64,000 nucleotides of DNA from Rhizobium sp. (GTDB lineage Bacteria > Pseudomonadota > Alphaproteobacteria > Rhizobiales > Rhizobiaceae): the NCBI GenBank assembly GCA_019739215.1, contig JAHHDR010000036.1:62001-126000 (forward strand). The letters run 5' to 3'. Shown here piece by piece: positions 38,581-47,078 of the stretch; position 1 is the first letter of the stretch, and each line of letters opens with the position of its first letter. Made by a program: the position numbers and the translations under genes. Under the pieces are notes generated by a model. The model saw only the letters and a program-made list of their open reading frames with translations. It did not search any database and had not been told where the DNA came from.

Positions 38581-39615
38581 ATGACCAAGTTCAAAGGCGC
38601 CCTGATCGGCTGCGGCTTCTTTGCCGTCAACCAGATGCATGGCTGGAACGACCTCGCCGACGTCGAGATCGTGGCGATCTGCGATCGTGACCCCGAGCGG
38701 CTGAAGGTCGTCGGCGACCAGTTCGGCATCGGGCGCCGTTATGCTTCCGCCGAGGAAATGTTCGTGGAGGGCGGCTTCGATTTCGTCGACATCGCCACGA
38801 CGGTGGGCAGCCACCGGGCGCTCGTCGAACTGGCGGCCAGCCACAAGGTGCCGGCGATATGCCAGAAGCCTTTTGCGCCCACGCTCGACGACGCCAAGGC
38901 CATGGTCGCGGCGTGTGGCCGTGCCGGCATTCCGCTGATGATCCACGAGAATTTCCGCTGGCAGACGCCGATCCTGGCGGTCAGGGCAGCGCTCGATTCG
39001 GGCGCCATCGGCACGCCGTTCTGGGGCCGCGTCTCGTTCCGTTCCGGCTTCGACGTCTTTTCCGGCCAGCCCTATCTCGCCAGGGGCAAGCGCTTCATCA
39101 TCGAGGATCTCGGCATCCACTCGCTCGACATTGCGCGCTACCTCTTCGGCGATGCGACGCGCATGACCGCGCGCACGGCACGCATAAATCCCGACATCGC
39201 CGGCGAGGATGTCGCCACCATGCTGCTTGACCATGAGAACGGCATGACCTCGATCGTCGATGTCAGCTATGCCTCGAAGCTGCAAGAAGAACCCTTCCCG
39301 GAGACTTTCGTCGAGATCGACGGGACGACGGGAACGGTGCGGCTTGGCAAGGACTACAGGCTCGTCGTCCACGGCCCCGACGGCACTACGGACAGCACGG
39401 TCGCGCCGAACCTGCTGCCCTGGGCATCGCGGCCGTGGCACAATATTCAGGAAAGCGTGGCTCTTATCCAGAATCATTGGATCGAGCGGCTGGCGTCGGG
39501 GCAGGCGCCTGACACGTCTGGCCACGACAATCTCAAGACTTTCGCGCTCGTCGAGGCGGCCTACCTGAGCGCCGAGAGCGGGAAGACCGTCGATATCAAG
39601 GATCTGCTGGGATGA
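38581..39615 (+). CDS. apsD: D-apiose dehydrogenase (Gfo/Idh/MocA family)
   Basis: A 344-residue NAD(P)-dependent oxidoreductase. The Rossmann motif LIGCGFFAVNQM lies at the N-terminus, the catalytic Lys region CQKPFAPTLDDA is in place, and the C-terminal domain has EDLGIHSLDIARYLFG. In the apiose route this family oxidises D-apiose to apionolactone, which ApnL opens. The ATG at 38581 sits 10 bp after GGGAGAAC. Its stop overlaps the apnL start by 4 bp. Other Gfo/Idh substrates are possible in isolation, but the full gene set supports apiose. Confidence 0.82.
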   Translation: MTKFKGALIGCGFFAVNQMHGWNDLADVEIVAICDRDPERLKVVGDQFGIGRRYASAEEMFVEGGFDFVDIATTVGSHRALVELAASHKVPAICQKPFAPTLDDAKAMVAACGRAGIPLMIHENFRWQTPILAVRAALDSGAIGTPFWGRVSFRSGFDVFSGQPYLARGKRFIIEDLGIHSLDIARYLFGDATRMTARTARINPDIAGEDVATMLLDHENGMTSIVDVSYASKLQEEPFPETFVEIDGTTGTVRLGKDYRLVVHGPDGTTDSTVAPNLLPWASRPWHNIQESVALIQNHWIERLASGQAPDTSGHDNLKTFALVEAAYLSAESGKTVDIKDLLG

Positions 39616-41480
39616 TCGACGACGGCTTTCAGCTTTACGGCACGCGTGAACGCGAACCCGAAATCCGCGTGCTGCAGGCCGGACCGCTGGAGGTGGCCCT
39701 GCAGGACGGCAATCTCCGGACGCTGCGCTATCGCGGCCATGAAGTTCTGCGCGGCATATCCTTCCTGGTGCGGGACAGGGACTGGGGCACTTGTGCCGCC
39801 GACATCAGCGACCTAACGGTCGAAGCCGGCGCCGAGCGTTTCTGGGTCGGCTACCATGCAAGGTTTACCGCGCCTGACGGCGCCAATCTCGATTGTACGA
39901 TCGTCATATCGGGGACATCGGACAGCCTGAGCTTTGCGGCCGATTGCGTCAGCGACGACGATTTCGAGACCGCGCGCGCAGGCTTCGCGGTGCTGCATCC
40001 GGTCAATGGTGTGGCGGGCCAGCCTGTCGAGGTCCGCCATGGCGACGGCAGCGTCGAGCAGGCGCGCTGGCCGGCCAGCATCGAGCCATGGCAGCCGTTC
40101 AAGGACATCGCGATGCTGATCCACCGGGTCGCGCCGGGTATTGCCGCGGCGACGGCCTTCGAGGGCGATGTCTTCGAGATGGAGGACCAGCGCAACTGGA
40201 CGGACGGATCCTACAAGACCTATGTCCGCCCGCTGGCCTTGCCCTGGCCCTACCGGATCGCGAAGGGTGAGCCTTTCAGCCAGCGTATCGCGGTGACGAT
40301 GGTCGCCGCAGACGCGGCGAAGCCCGCAGGGGATGCGACGGACGCGGTGACGCTGCGCATCACCCCGACATCAACCGGATTGCCCGAGATCGGCGTCGGG
40401 CTTCGACCCGAATGCCTGGCCGAGGAGCGGGCGGCGCCTGACGCTCTGGCGGCGGTCGGTGCCGGCCAGCTGATCGCCCATTTCGACCCTGTAGCCGGCC
40501 ACGGCCTGTCGGCGCTCGAGGGCTATGCCGAGCTTGCCGCAAAATCCGGTCTCAAGGTCACGCTAGAGCTTGCCGTTCCCTGCCGCCGCCCGCTGGACGA
40601 GGAGTTTTCGGAGATCGCGGCGCTGGTCGAACAGGCGGGACTGGTGCTGGATTCGCTGTTCGTCTGCCCGTCCGTCGACCGCCAGTCGACGCCGCCGGGC
40701 AGCCAGTGGCCGGAATGCCCGCCGCTGGAGGATGTCTATGCCGCGGCACGGGCTGCCTTTCCCGGTATGCGTCTCGGCGGCGGCATGATGAGCTATTTCA
40801 CCGAACTGAACCGCAAGCGCGTGCCGGGCGAGTTCATCGACTATGTCAGCCATTGCACCAACCCGATCGTGCATGCGGCCGACGATCTCTCGGTCATGCA
40901 GACCTTCGAGGCGCTGCGCCATGTGACGGCCTCGACAAGGGCGATCTATAGTAACAAGCCCTATCGGATCGGCCCGTCGACCATTGCCATGCGGCAGAAC
41001 CCCTATGGGAGTACGACCAAGGACAATCCACGGCTTGGCCGCATCCCGATGGCCAATGTCGATCCACGACACAACGGCCAGTTCGGCGCAGCCTGGACGC
41101 TCGCCTATGCGGCCACGGTCGCGCCCGTCGGGCTTGAGGTGCTGACGCTATCGACGTTGGCGGGCTCGTTCGGGCTGGTCGCTGGTCCGGGGGAGCCGGC
41201 GGCGGAAGGCGCATTGCGGCCGCTGGCGCACGTCATCGCACGGCTGGGCGCATTGTCCGGCGAGGCGCTGCATGTGGTGGAGACATCGCGGCCGGATGCC
41301 GTGCTCGGTCTCGGCGTGTCGGGGAGGGTGCTGCTCGCCAATATCACGGCCGAGACACAGCGGGTGTCTCTTGGCGCCAAGGCGCAATCGATCACTCTGC
41401 TATCGGTCACGCCGCGGGACATCCCCGCGGCCGATAGCGTCGAACTCGGCGCCTATGATTGCGCCGAGATCGTGTTCTAG
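39612..41480 (+). CDS. apnL: D-apionate lactonase
   Basis: A 622-residue cytoplasmic protein with an N-terminal beta-rich region and a C-terminal barrel-like region (GGGMMSYFTELNRKR, SNKPYRIGPSTIAMRQNPYG). It matches in size and arrangement the apionate lactonase family partnered with ApsD, which hydrolyses D-apionolactone to D-apionate. No signal peptide is seen. The ATG at 39612 overlaps the apsD stop by 4 bp, so the two are coupled. The assignment leans on the neighbourhood as much as on motifs. Confidence 0.78.
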   Translation: MIDDGFQLYGTREREPEIRVLQAGPLEVALQDGNLRTLRYRGHEVLRGISFLVRDRDWGTCAADISDLTVEAGAERFWVGYHARFTAPDGANLDCTIVISGTSDSLSFAADCVSDDDFETARAGFAVLHPVNGVAGQPVEVRHGDGSVEQARWPASIEPWQPFKDIAMLIHRVAPGIAAATAFEGDVFEMEDQRNWTDGSYKTYVRPLALPWPYRIAKGEPFSQRIAVTMVAADAAKPAGDATDAVTLRITPTSTGLPEIGVGLRPECLAEERAAPDALAAVGAGQLIAHFDPVAGHGLSALEGYAELAAKSGLKVTLELAVPCRRPLDEEFSEIAALVEQAGLVLDSLFVCPSVDRQSTPPGSQWPECPPLEDVYAAARAAFPGMRLGGGMMSYFTELNRKRVPGEFIDYVSHCTNPIVHAADDLSVMQTFEALRHVTASTRAIYSNKPYRIGPSTIAMRQNPYGSTTKDNPRLGRIPMANVDPRHNGQFGAAWTLAYAATVAPVGLEVLTLSTLAGSFGLVAGPGEPAAEGALRPLAHVIARLGALSGEALHVVETSRPDAVLGLGVSGRVLLANITAETQRVSLGAKAQSITLLSVTPRDIPAADSVELGAYDCAEIVF

Positions 41481-41486
41481 TAAGCG

Positions 41487-42419
41487 TCAGGCGTAGCGTG
41501 CCGCATACCAGGCCTTGAACAGCGCATACTGGTTTTCCAGATGCTTCTGCTGCGAGGCGCTGAGCCTGTCGGTCTCGTTGAAATGCAGTGTGTATTCGCT
41601 GTCGCCATTCAGCACCATCAGGTGCTTGTAATGGAGCACGAGATCGGGACCCTCGTCATAGGTCGACAGCACCGTCAGTGCTTCCTCGAGTTCCAGTGCC
41701 TCGCGGCGGGCGGTGGCGTCGCCCCTGGCGGCCTTCTCGCAGAGCGCGACGAGATGCAGCACTTCCTTCGGCAGCGCATTGCCGATGCCGGTGATCGCGC
41801 CGCCGGCGCCGCAATTGACGAAGCCGTGATAGACGCCGGTGTCGACGCCGACCATGAGCGTCAGCGCGTCATCGCCCGACGTGATGTTTTCTGCCGCATA
41901 GGTCATGTCGGCCTTGCCGCCGAATTCCTTGAATCCAACAAGGTTGGGGAAGCGGGAGCGCAGGTCGAAGAACAGGTCGGCGCGGGTGGCGAAGCCGTAA
42001 TAGGGGCTGTTGTAGATGACGGCAGGCAGGCCATTGGCCGCTTCCAGGATGGTGGAGAAATGGTCGCGCTGGGCGGCGACTGACGAGCCGCGCGACAGCA
42101 CGCGCGGGATGACCATCAGGCCCTTGGCGCCGACCTTTGCCGCATGCGCTGCATGGCTGGCAGCCGATTTCGTGTTGATCGCACCGGTGCCGACGATGAC
42201 GGGCACGCCAGCTTCGCAGAGCCTGCGCACGCCTTCCTGCCGTTCTTCGTCCGTCAGCAGCGGCCAGTCGCCCATCGAACCGCAATAGACCACGGCCGAC
42301 ATGCCCGCCTCGATCAGGCCCGTGCCCTTCTTGACCAAGAGGTCGAAGTTCGGCGTACGGTCGGCATTGCAAGGGGTCATCAGTGCCGGAATGCAACCGG
42401 TGAAGACGGACTCTGTCAT
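41487..42419 (-). CDS. Dihydrodipicolinate synthase (DapA)-family lyase
   Basis: A 310-residue class I aldolase-fold protein of the DapA/NanA family. The Schiff-base Lys is in NLVGFKEFGGKAD and the active Tyr in VIYNSPYYGF, with GSMGDWPLLTDEER in the substrate loop. It could be a 2-keto-3-deoxy-sugar aldolase or a hydroxyproline-type pyrroline-carboxylate deaminase; the sequence alone does not decide. It stops 6 bp from apnL on the opposite strand and lies downstream of the GntR regulator, with a perfect palindrome between them. It has no assigned step in the published apiose route. Confidence 0.82.
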   Translation of the reverse strand: MTESVFTGCIPALMTPCNADRTPNFDLLVKKGTGLIEAGMSAVVYCGSMGDWPLLTDEERQEGVRRLCEAGVPVIVGTGAINTKSAASHAAHAAKVGAKGLMVIPRVLSRGSSVAAQRDHFSTILEAANGLPAVIYNSPYYGFATRADLFFDLRSRFPNLVGFKEFGGKADMTYAAENITSGDDALTLMVGVDTGVYHGFVNCGAGGAITGIGNALPKEVLHLVALCEKAARGDATARREALELEEALTVLSTYDEGPDLVLHYKHLMVLNGDSEYTLHFNETDRLSASQQKHLENQYALFKAWYAARYA

Positions 42420-42468
42420 GGAAATCTCCTGATTCTGAACCGACCCCGTCGGATGCTCTTGGAATGCA

Positions 42469-42484
42469 ATCTGATATATCAGAT
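42469..42484. promoter_or_regulatory. Perfect 16-bp palindromic operator
   Basis: ATCTGATATATCAGAT is perfectly symmetric and lies 49 bp upstream of the DapA-family start codon. TGATATATCA-like sites are typical of FadR-type GntR regulators, and such a regulator is encoded just upstream. Confidence 0.6.
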
Positions 42485-42589
42485 GGATTTTCAGTTGTCG
42501 ACAGGAAAAATTCGCAGCACGATACGTGGCTGAAATCCAGCATTATCAGCGTTATCGAGATTATCCAGGCAGATATTTCAGTGAGCGCT

Positions 42590-43309
42590 TCAGCTCTTGT
42601 TATTCTTGAGGGCGTAGAGCGCGCGGGAACGCTCGAGGTGCTTGATCATCGCCCTTTCGGCGAGATCCGCGTCGCCCTTCTCGATCGCGCGGATGATTTC
42701 CTCGTGTTCGGCAAGAGTGAAATTCTCGCGGCCGGTCCAGATCAGCATTTCGGTGTGATAGGATTTGAGCCAGCCCAGCATTGCGCCGCTCACCGCGGCG
42801 AAGATCGGGTTGCCAGAGATCTGGGCGATCTTCTGGTGGAAGGCCATGTCCGCATTGATGAAGAGTTCGGAATCGCCGATGTTCCGGCCCTGCTTGTCGA
42901 GCAGGTCGCGCAGTTCTTCAATGTCGTCGCTGGTCGCCCTTGCGGCTGCCTCGCGCACCATGCCGCGCTCGAAGAAGATGCGGGCGCTCTTGAGATATTC
43001 GAGCGACGCCGAAGATCCCGACAGCATCAGTTTGGCGGGCAGGTCGACCTGGCGAAAGATCGATTCTGCCGTGACCTGCAGCACCTTTGCGCGTTCGCCG
43101 TGGGAAATCTCGACAAGCCCCTTGCCGGCCAGCGCCTGCATCGCCTCGCGGATTGCCGGACGACCAACGCCGAAGCGTTCCATCAGTTCGCGCTCGGACG
43201 GCATGTCGTCGCCGGCCTTGAGTTCACCGGTCTCGATCAGGGACCTGAGGCGGGAGAATACCTCGTCGGACAGCTTTTTGCGGACGATGCGCTCTGTCAC
43301 TGGACTCAT
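42590..43309 (-). CDS. GntR-family (FadR/FCD) transcriptional regulator
   Basis: A 239-residue regulator. The winged helix begins with IVRKKLSDEVFSRLRSLIET and has SERELMERFGVGRPAIREAM. The C-terminal FCD domain (FERGMVREAAARATSDD, DMAFHQKIAQISGNPIF) binds a small acid in this family. The ATG at 43309 follows GAGGGG; an in-frame upstream codon at 43336 is less likely. It is divergent from oiaX and upstream of the DapA-family gene. Candidate operators are the palindrome at 42469 and the repeated TTATACCAGT sites. Confidence 0.88.
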   Translation of the reverse strand: MSPVTERIVRKKLSDEVFSRLRSLIETGELKAGDDMPSERELMERFGVGRPAIREAMQALAGKGLVEISHGERAKVLQVTAESIFRQVDLPAKLMLSGSSASLEYLKSARIFFERGMVREAAARATSDDIEELRDLLDKQGRNIGDSELFINADMAFHQKIAQISGNPIFAAVSGAMLGWLKSYHTEMLIWTGRENFTLAEHEEIIRAIEKGDADLAERAMIKHLERSRALYALKNNKS

Positions 43310-43406
43310 GGACCCCTCGAATTCTTCGCCGCGCAATTATGCATAGAAAATGCCGCTGCCAACGTGATTTCGCGGGAATGGGCACTTGTTTTGACTTAAA
43401 TACTCA

Positions 43407-43416
43407 TTATACCAGT
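43407..43416. promoter_or_regulatory. TTATACCAGT operator candidate before the RuBisCO-like gene
   Basis: TTATACCAGT at 43407-43416 is identical to the site at 33008-33017 upstream of apnO, and 12 of 15 positions match in a wider alignment. It lies in the divergent region between the GntR gene and oiaX. Confidence 0.45.
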
Positions 43417-43463
43417 GGCCAGATATTGACAAGCCGCCGAGACGGGTGGCGGGAGGACGTATT

Positions 43464-44720
43464 GTGATCCGCCTGACTTACAGGATCGAAACGCCGGGTT
43501 CCGTGGAAGCCATGGCGAACAAGATTGCAAGCGACCAGTCGACCGGCACTTTCGTGGCTCTGCCCGGAGAGACCGAGGAACTGAAGGCGCGTGTCGCGGC
43601 CCGCGTTTCCGGCATCCGTGAACTGCCGGCTGCCGATCAGGCCTCGTTTCCGGCGGAGGCCGGTGGCGCCACGCGCTTCAACCGCGCCGATGTCGATATC
43701 GATTTTCCGCTGGATGCCGTCGGCACGGACCTGTCGGCTCTGATGACCATCGCCATAGGCGGGGTCTTCTCCATCAAGGGCATGACGGGGATCCGCATAG
43801 TCGACATGACACTGCCGCAGGAATTTGCCGCAACCCATCCCGGCCCGCAGTTCGGCATATCCGGCAGTTTCGCGCTGACCGGCGTGAAGGGCCGGCCGAT
43901 CATCGGTACGATCGTCAAGCCGGCGCTCGGCCTGCTGCCGCACGAGACGGCTGCAATGGTGAGCGAACTTATCGAGGCGGGCGTCGATTTCATCAAGGAT
44001 GACGAGAAACTGATGAGCCCGGCCTATTCGCCGCTTGGCGAGCGGGTGAAGGCCATCATGCCGGTTATCCTCGACCATGAGCAGAAGACCGGCAAGAAGG
44101 TGATGTATGCGTTCGGAATCAGCCATGCCGATCCCGACGAGATGATGCGCAACCACGACTTGGTGCTCAAGGCCGGCGGCAATTGTGCCGTGGTCAACAT
44201 CAACTCGATCGGCCTCGGCGGCATGTCCTTCCTGCGCAAGCGCTCGGGGCTCGTGCTGCACGCCCATCGCAACGGGTGGGACATCCTGACCCGCCATGCG
44301 GGCCTCGGCTTCGAGTTCTCGGTGTGGCAGCAGTTCTGGCGCCTGCTCGGCGTCGACCAGTTCCAGATCAACGGCATCCGGGTCAAGTACTGGGAACCGG
44401 ACCAGAGCTTCGTCCGGTCCTACAAGGCTGTCACCACGCCGCTGTATTCGGAGAAGGACGTGGCACTTCCTGTCATCGGCTCCGGCCAATGGGGCGGGCA
44501 GGCACCGGATACGATCGCGGCGACCGGCGGGTCGACCGATCTGCTCTATCTGTGCGGCGGGGGCATCGTCAGCCATCCCGGCGGGCCGGGGGCGGGTGTC
44601 AAGGCCGTGAAGCAGGCCTGGGAAGCGGCTGCGGCGGGAATTGCGCTCGAGGACTATGCGAAAGACCATGTCGAGCTCCGGCAGTCGATCGAGAAGTTTT
44701 CGGACGGCAAGGCGGGGTGA
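43464..44720 (+). CDS. oiaX: RuBisCO-like protein, 3-oxo-isoapionate-4-phosphate transcarboxylase/hydrolase
   Basis: A 418-residue RuBisCO large-chain-fold protein. The carbamylated-Lys motif is intact in DFIKDDEKLM, and the first active Lys remains in GTIVKPALGL, where the usual second Lys of KPKLGL is Ala. The loop-6 region reads GSGQWGGQAP with no obvious catalytic Lys, and the phosphate site GGGIVSHPGGPGAG is kept. It is therefore not a carboxylase. In apiose catabolism such a protein splits 3-oxo-isoapionate 4-phosphate to 3-phosphoglycerate and glycolate. The GTG at 43464 follows GGGAGGA. The kinase gene follows 47 bp later. Confidence 0.82.
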   Translation: MIRLTYRIETPGSVEAMANKIASDQSTGTFVALPGETEELKARVAARVSGIRELPAADQASFPAEAGGATRFNRADVDIDFPLDAVGTDLSALMTIAIGGVFSIKGMTGIRIVDMTLPQEFAATHPGPQFGISGSFALTGVKGRPIIGTIVKPALGLLPHETAAMVSELIEAGVDFIKDDEKLMSPAYSPLGERVKAIMPVILDHEQKTGKKVMYAFGISHADPDEMMRNHDLVLKAGGNCAVVNINSIGLGGMSFLRKRSGLVLHAHRNGWDILTRHAGLGFEFSVWQQFWRLLGVDQFQINGIRVKYWEPDQSFVRSYKAVTTPLYSEKDVALPVIGSGQWGGQAPDTIAATGGSTDLLYLCGGGIVSHPGGPGAGVKAVKQAWEAAAAGIALEDYAKDHVELRQSIEKFSDGKAG

Positions 44721-44767
44721 GGGGTGCAAATTTCCACTCATGACGATCGAACAGACCGGAGATGTCA

Positions 44768-46072
44768 TTGCCCAAACCCCTGATCAGCTACTACGGCGAC
44801 GATTTCACCGGTTCGACCGACGTCATGGAGGCGCTGGCGTCGAACGGCGTCGAAACCGTGCTTTTCCTGAAAAAGCCTGACGCCGCCCTATTGTCTCGCT
44901 TTTCTACTTCGCGCGCGTTCGGCCTTGCCGGCACCAGCCGGAGCGAGACGCCGGGCTGGATGGATGTCCACCTGCGCGACGCGTTCGAATGGCTGAAGAC
45001 GCTGGATGCCGAGCTCTGCCACTACAAGGTCTGCTCGACATTCGACTCGGCGCCTGAAGTCGGCAGCATCGGCCGGGCCATCGAGATCGGCCGCAGCGTG
45101 TTCGGCGCGGCCACTGTGCCCCTGGTCGTCGGGGCGCCGCAAATCCGGCGGTACACCGCTTTCGGCCAGCTCTTCGCCGCCTACCAGGGGCGGAACTATC
45201 GCATCGACCGGCATCCGGTCATGTCGCGCCATCCGGTCACGCCGATGGACGAGGCGGATGTGCTGGCCCATCTCGCGCGGCAGACGGACCTGTCGTCCGC
45301 GACCATAGACAATGTCGCCATCACCGGGAGTCCGGAGATCGGGGATGAAGCGATCCTGCTGCTCGATGTGCTCGACCAGGCCACGCAGGCCGCCGCTGGC
45401 AGGCTGCTGTGGGACAGCCGCGCGCGTGCCCGGTTCTGCTGTGGCTCGTCGGGTGTCGAATATGCGCTGGTCCATGCCTGGCGGGACGCGGGCCTGGTCG
45501 GAGGCACGGTGGCCTTCGCGAATGCCGGCCCGGCCGACCGGATCGCCGTGGTCTCCGGCAGCGTTTCGCCCACCACGGAGCGGCAGATCCGGCATGCCTG
45601 CGCCCAAGGGTTCGACGGGATCACGCTCGATCCCCTGGCGCTTGTCGGGGATGGTTCTGCCGCCGTCGTCAGCGGGGCGGTCGAGGCGGGGCTGAAGGTT
45701 CTCGACCGTGGCAGCAGCGTTATTCTCTACACCGCTCTTGGCCCCTCCGCGGACCGGGGGGCGGCGCTGGACGGCGAGGCACGGCAACGGCTTGGACGTG
45801 CGCTCGGCCGCATCCAGAGCGAGCTTGTCGCACGGGCCGGGCTCCGGCGTGCCGTGGTGGCCGGTGGCGACACGTCGAGCCACGCGCTCGGCGAGATGGG
45901 CATCGCGGCCCTGACCTTGAAGATGCCGCTGCCGCAGAGCCCCGGTTCGCCACTCTGTGTCGCTCATGGCGGTGGCGCGGACGGGCTGGAAATCGCGCTC
46001 AAGGGCGGACAGGTCGGCGGCGACGACTATTTTTCCATGATCCGGTCAGGCATGCCCGCGCTCACGACATGA
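44768..46072 (+). CDS. oiaK: 3-oxo-isoapionate kinase (DUF1537/four-carbon acid sugar kinase family)
   Basis: A 434-residue kinase with the DUF1537 N-terminal domain (YYGDDFTGSTDVMEAL, CSTFDSAPEVGSIGRA) and the C-terminal nucleotide-binding domain (VAGGDTSSHALGEMG). Its presumed job is to make 3-oxo-isoapionate 4-phosphate for the RuBisCO-like protein upstream. The GGAG site ends directly at an ATG at 44762, so translation probably begins at the TTG at 44768, six bases downstream. Threonate and erythronate kinases share the family; the RuBisCO-like neighbour favours the oxo-isoapionate role. Confidence 0.82.
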   Translation: MPKPLISYYGDDFTGSTDVMEALASNGVETVLFLKKPDAALLSRFSTSRAFGLAGTSRSETPGWMDVHLRDAFEWLKTLDAELCHYKVCSTFDSAPEVGSIGRAIEIGRSVFGAATVPLVVGAPQIRRYTAFGQLFAAYQGRNYRIDRHPVMSRHPVTPMDEADVLAHLARQTDLSSATIDNVAITGSPEIGDEAILLLDVLDQATQAAAGRLLWDSRARARFCCGSSGVEYALVHAWRDAGLVGGTVAFANAGPADRIAVVSGSVSPTTERQIRHACAQGFDGITLDPLALVGDGSAAVVSGAVEAGLKVLDRGSSVILYTALGPSADRGAALDGEARQRLGRALGRIQSELVARAGLRRAVVAGGDTSSHALGEMGIAALTLKMPLPQSPGSPLCVAHGGGADGLEIALKGGQVGGDDYFSMIRSGMPALTT

Positions 46073-46115
46073 ATGGACGCGGCGGGACCTGCGCAGTGCG
46101 AGACGCCGCGCCGCG

Positions 46116-46826
46116 CTACAGTGTCAGTGCATCCTTCAGCGTCAGTCCCCCCTGCACGCGCAGGTCGAGATCCGCCTCGATGTGATCGATGTGATGCAGC
46201 ATCAGCCGGCACGCGGTGTCGGCGTCTCCGGTCTCAAGTGCGTCGAGGATCGCGTCGTGCTCGTTGTGGCCGCAACTCGATACGCCAGAGCGACCGTAGA
46301 GCGCTATGACCAGCGACGAGCGGGCGACGAGTTCGTCCATGAATTTCTCAAGGATCGCATTGCCGGCATGGGCGGCGATCATCAGGTGGAAATCGCCGGA
46401 TGCCTTGATCTCGGCGCGGCGGGCGGCCGGGCCGCGCTTGTTCATGAAATGGGCTTCCTGCTGCAAATGCAGGCGAAGCGCCGCGATGTCGGCGGGGCTC
46501 AGGCGGGCGGCGGCGGCGCGAACGATGCCGGGTTCGATCAGCCTGCGGCTGGCGAAGACCTGCTGCGCTTCTTCGGGCGAGGGGTTGGAGACGAAGGCGC
46601 CGCGGTTGCGTTCGATCCGCACCAGGCCTTCATAGGCCAGCATCTGCAGCACCGTGCGCACGACAGTGCGGCTGACGTCGAAGAGAGAGCCGACCTCCGA
46701 TTCCGAAAGCTTGGCGCCCGGGGCGAGACGGCGGTCGACAATGGCATCGCGCAACGCGTCGCGGATGGCTTGGGCGCGGTCTTCCTGGTTCTGGTCCGTG
46801 GCAATGTCTTTTGGCGCGATGTTCAT
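46116..46826 (-). CDS. GntR-family (FCD) transcriptional regulator 2
   Basis: A 236-residue regulator with a winged helix (GAKLSESEVGSLFDVSRTVV) and an FCD ligand domain (ASGDFHLMIAAHAGNAILEK). The ATG at 46826 is chosen; the upstream extension from 46976 is cysteine- and basic-rich and overlaps the promoter. It converges on oiaK, 43 bp away, and is divergent from the Pot-type transporter operon at 47079. It probably regulates that operon and responds to its substrate or a breakdown product (inference). Confidence 0.88.
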   Translation of the reverse strand: MNIAPKDIATDQNQEDRAQAIRDALRDAIVDRRLAPGAKLSESEVGSLFDVSRTVVRTVLQMLAYEGLVRIERNRGAFVSNPSPEEAQQVFASRRLIEPGIVRAAAARLSPADIAALRLHLQQEAHFMNKRGPAARRAEIKASGDFHLMIAAHAGNAILEKFMDELVARSSLVIALYGRSGVSSCGHNEHDAILDALETGDADTACRLMLHHIDHIEADLDLRVQGGLTLKDALTL

Positions 46827-46894
46827 GTGCAATCCCCGACGCAGCAAATCTAGCGGCTGCAACAGATTTAGGGAATGCCGATGATCCGAAAAAT

Positions 46895-46935
46895 AATTGC
46901 ATACGATTTGCGCTTGATATCGCCGACAATTGCAT
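46895..46935. promoter_or_regulatory. Paired AATTGCAT motifs in a divergent promoter
   Basis: AATTGCAT occurs at 46895-46902 and 46928-46935, 33 bp apart (about three helical turns). The first copy lies in ATTGCATACGAT, which is close to the ATTGTATACAAT type site of FCD-class GntR proteins. A site for the adjacent regulator is likely. Confidence 0.45.
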
Positions 46936-47078
46936 TTCTTTTGCGCATACACCGACGACAGCTGCGACGGCGGCAAGAACGTGCTGGAGATTTTTGAGAG
47001 GATTCAAGCCTTTGCTGCGCTGCGGCGAAACTGGCACGGCGAATGCATGATCTTGTGCGGAACCAAAGGGAGCGCCGC

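Noticed and set aside
43464..44720. True RuBisCO large subunit and a Calvin cycle
   Set aside because: There is no small subunit, phosphoribulokinase or CbbR nearby, and catalytic lysines are missing. The RuBisCO-like role with a DUF1537 kinase fits better.
44762..44764. ATG at 44762 as the start of the kinase gene
   Set aside because: The GGAG ribosome site runs right into it. The TTG at 44768 has proper spacing, though the ATG cannot be fully excluded.
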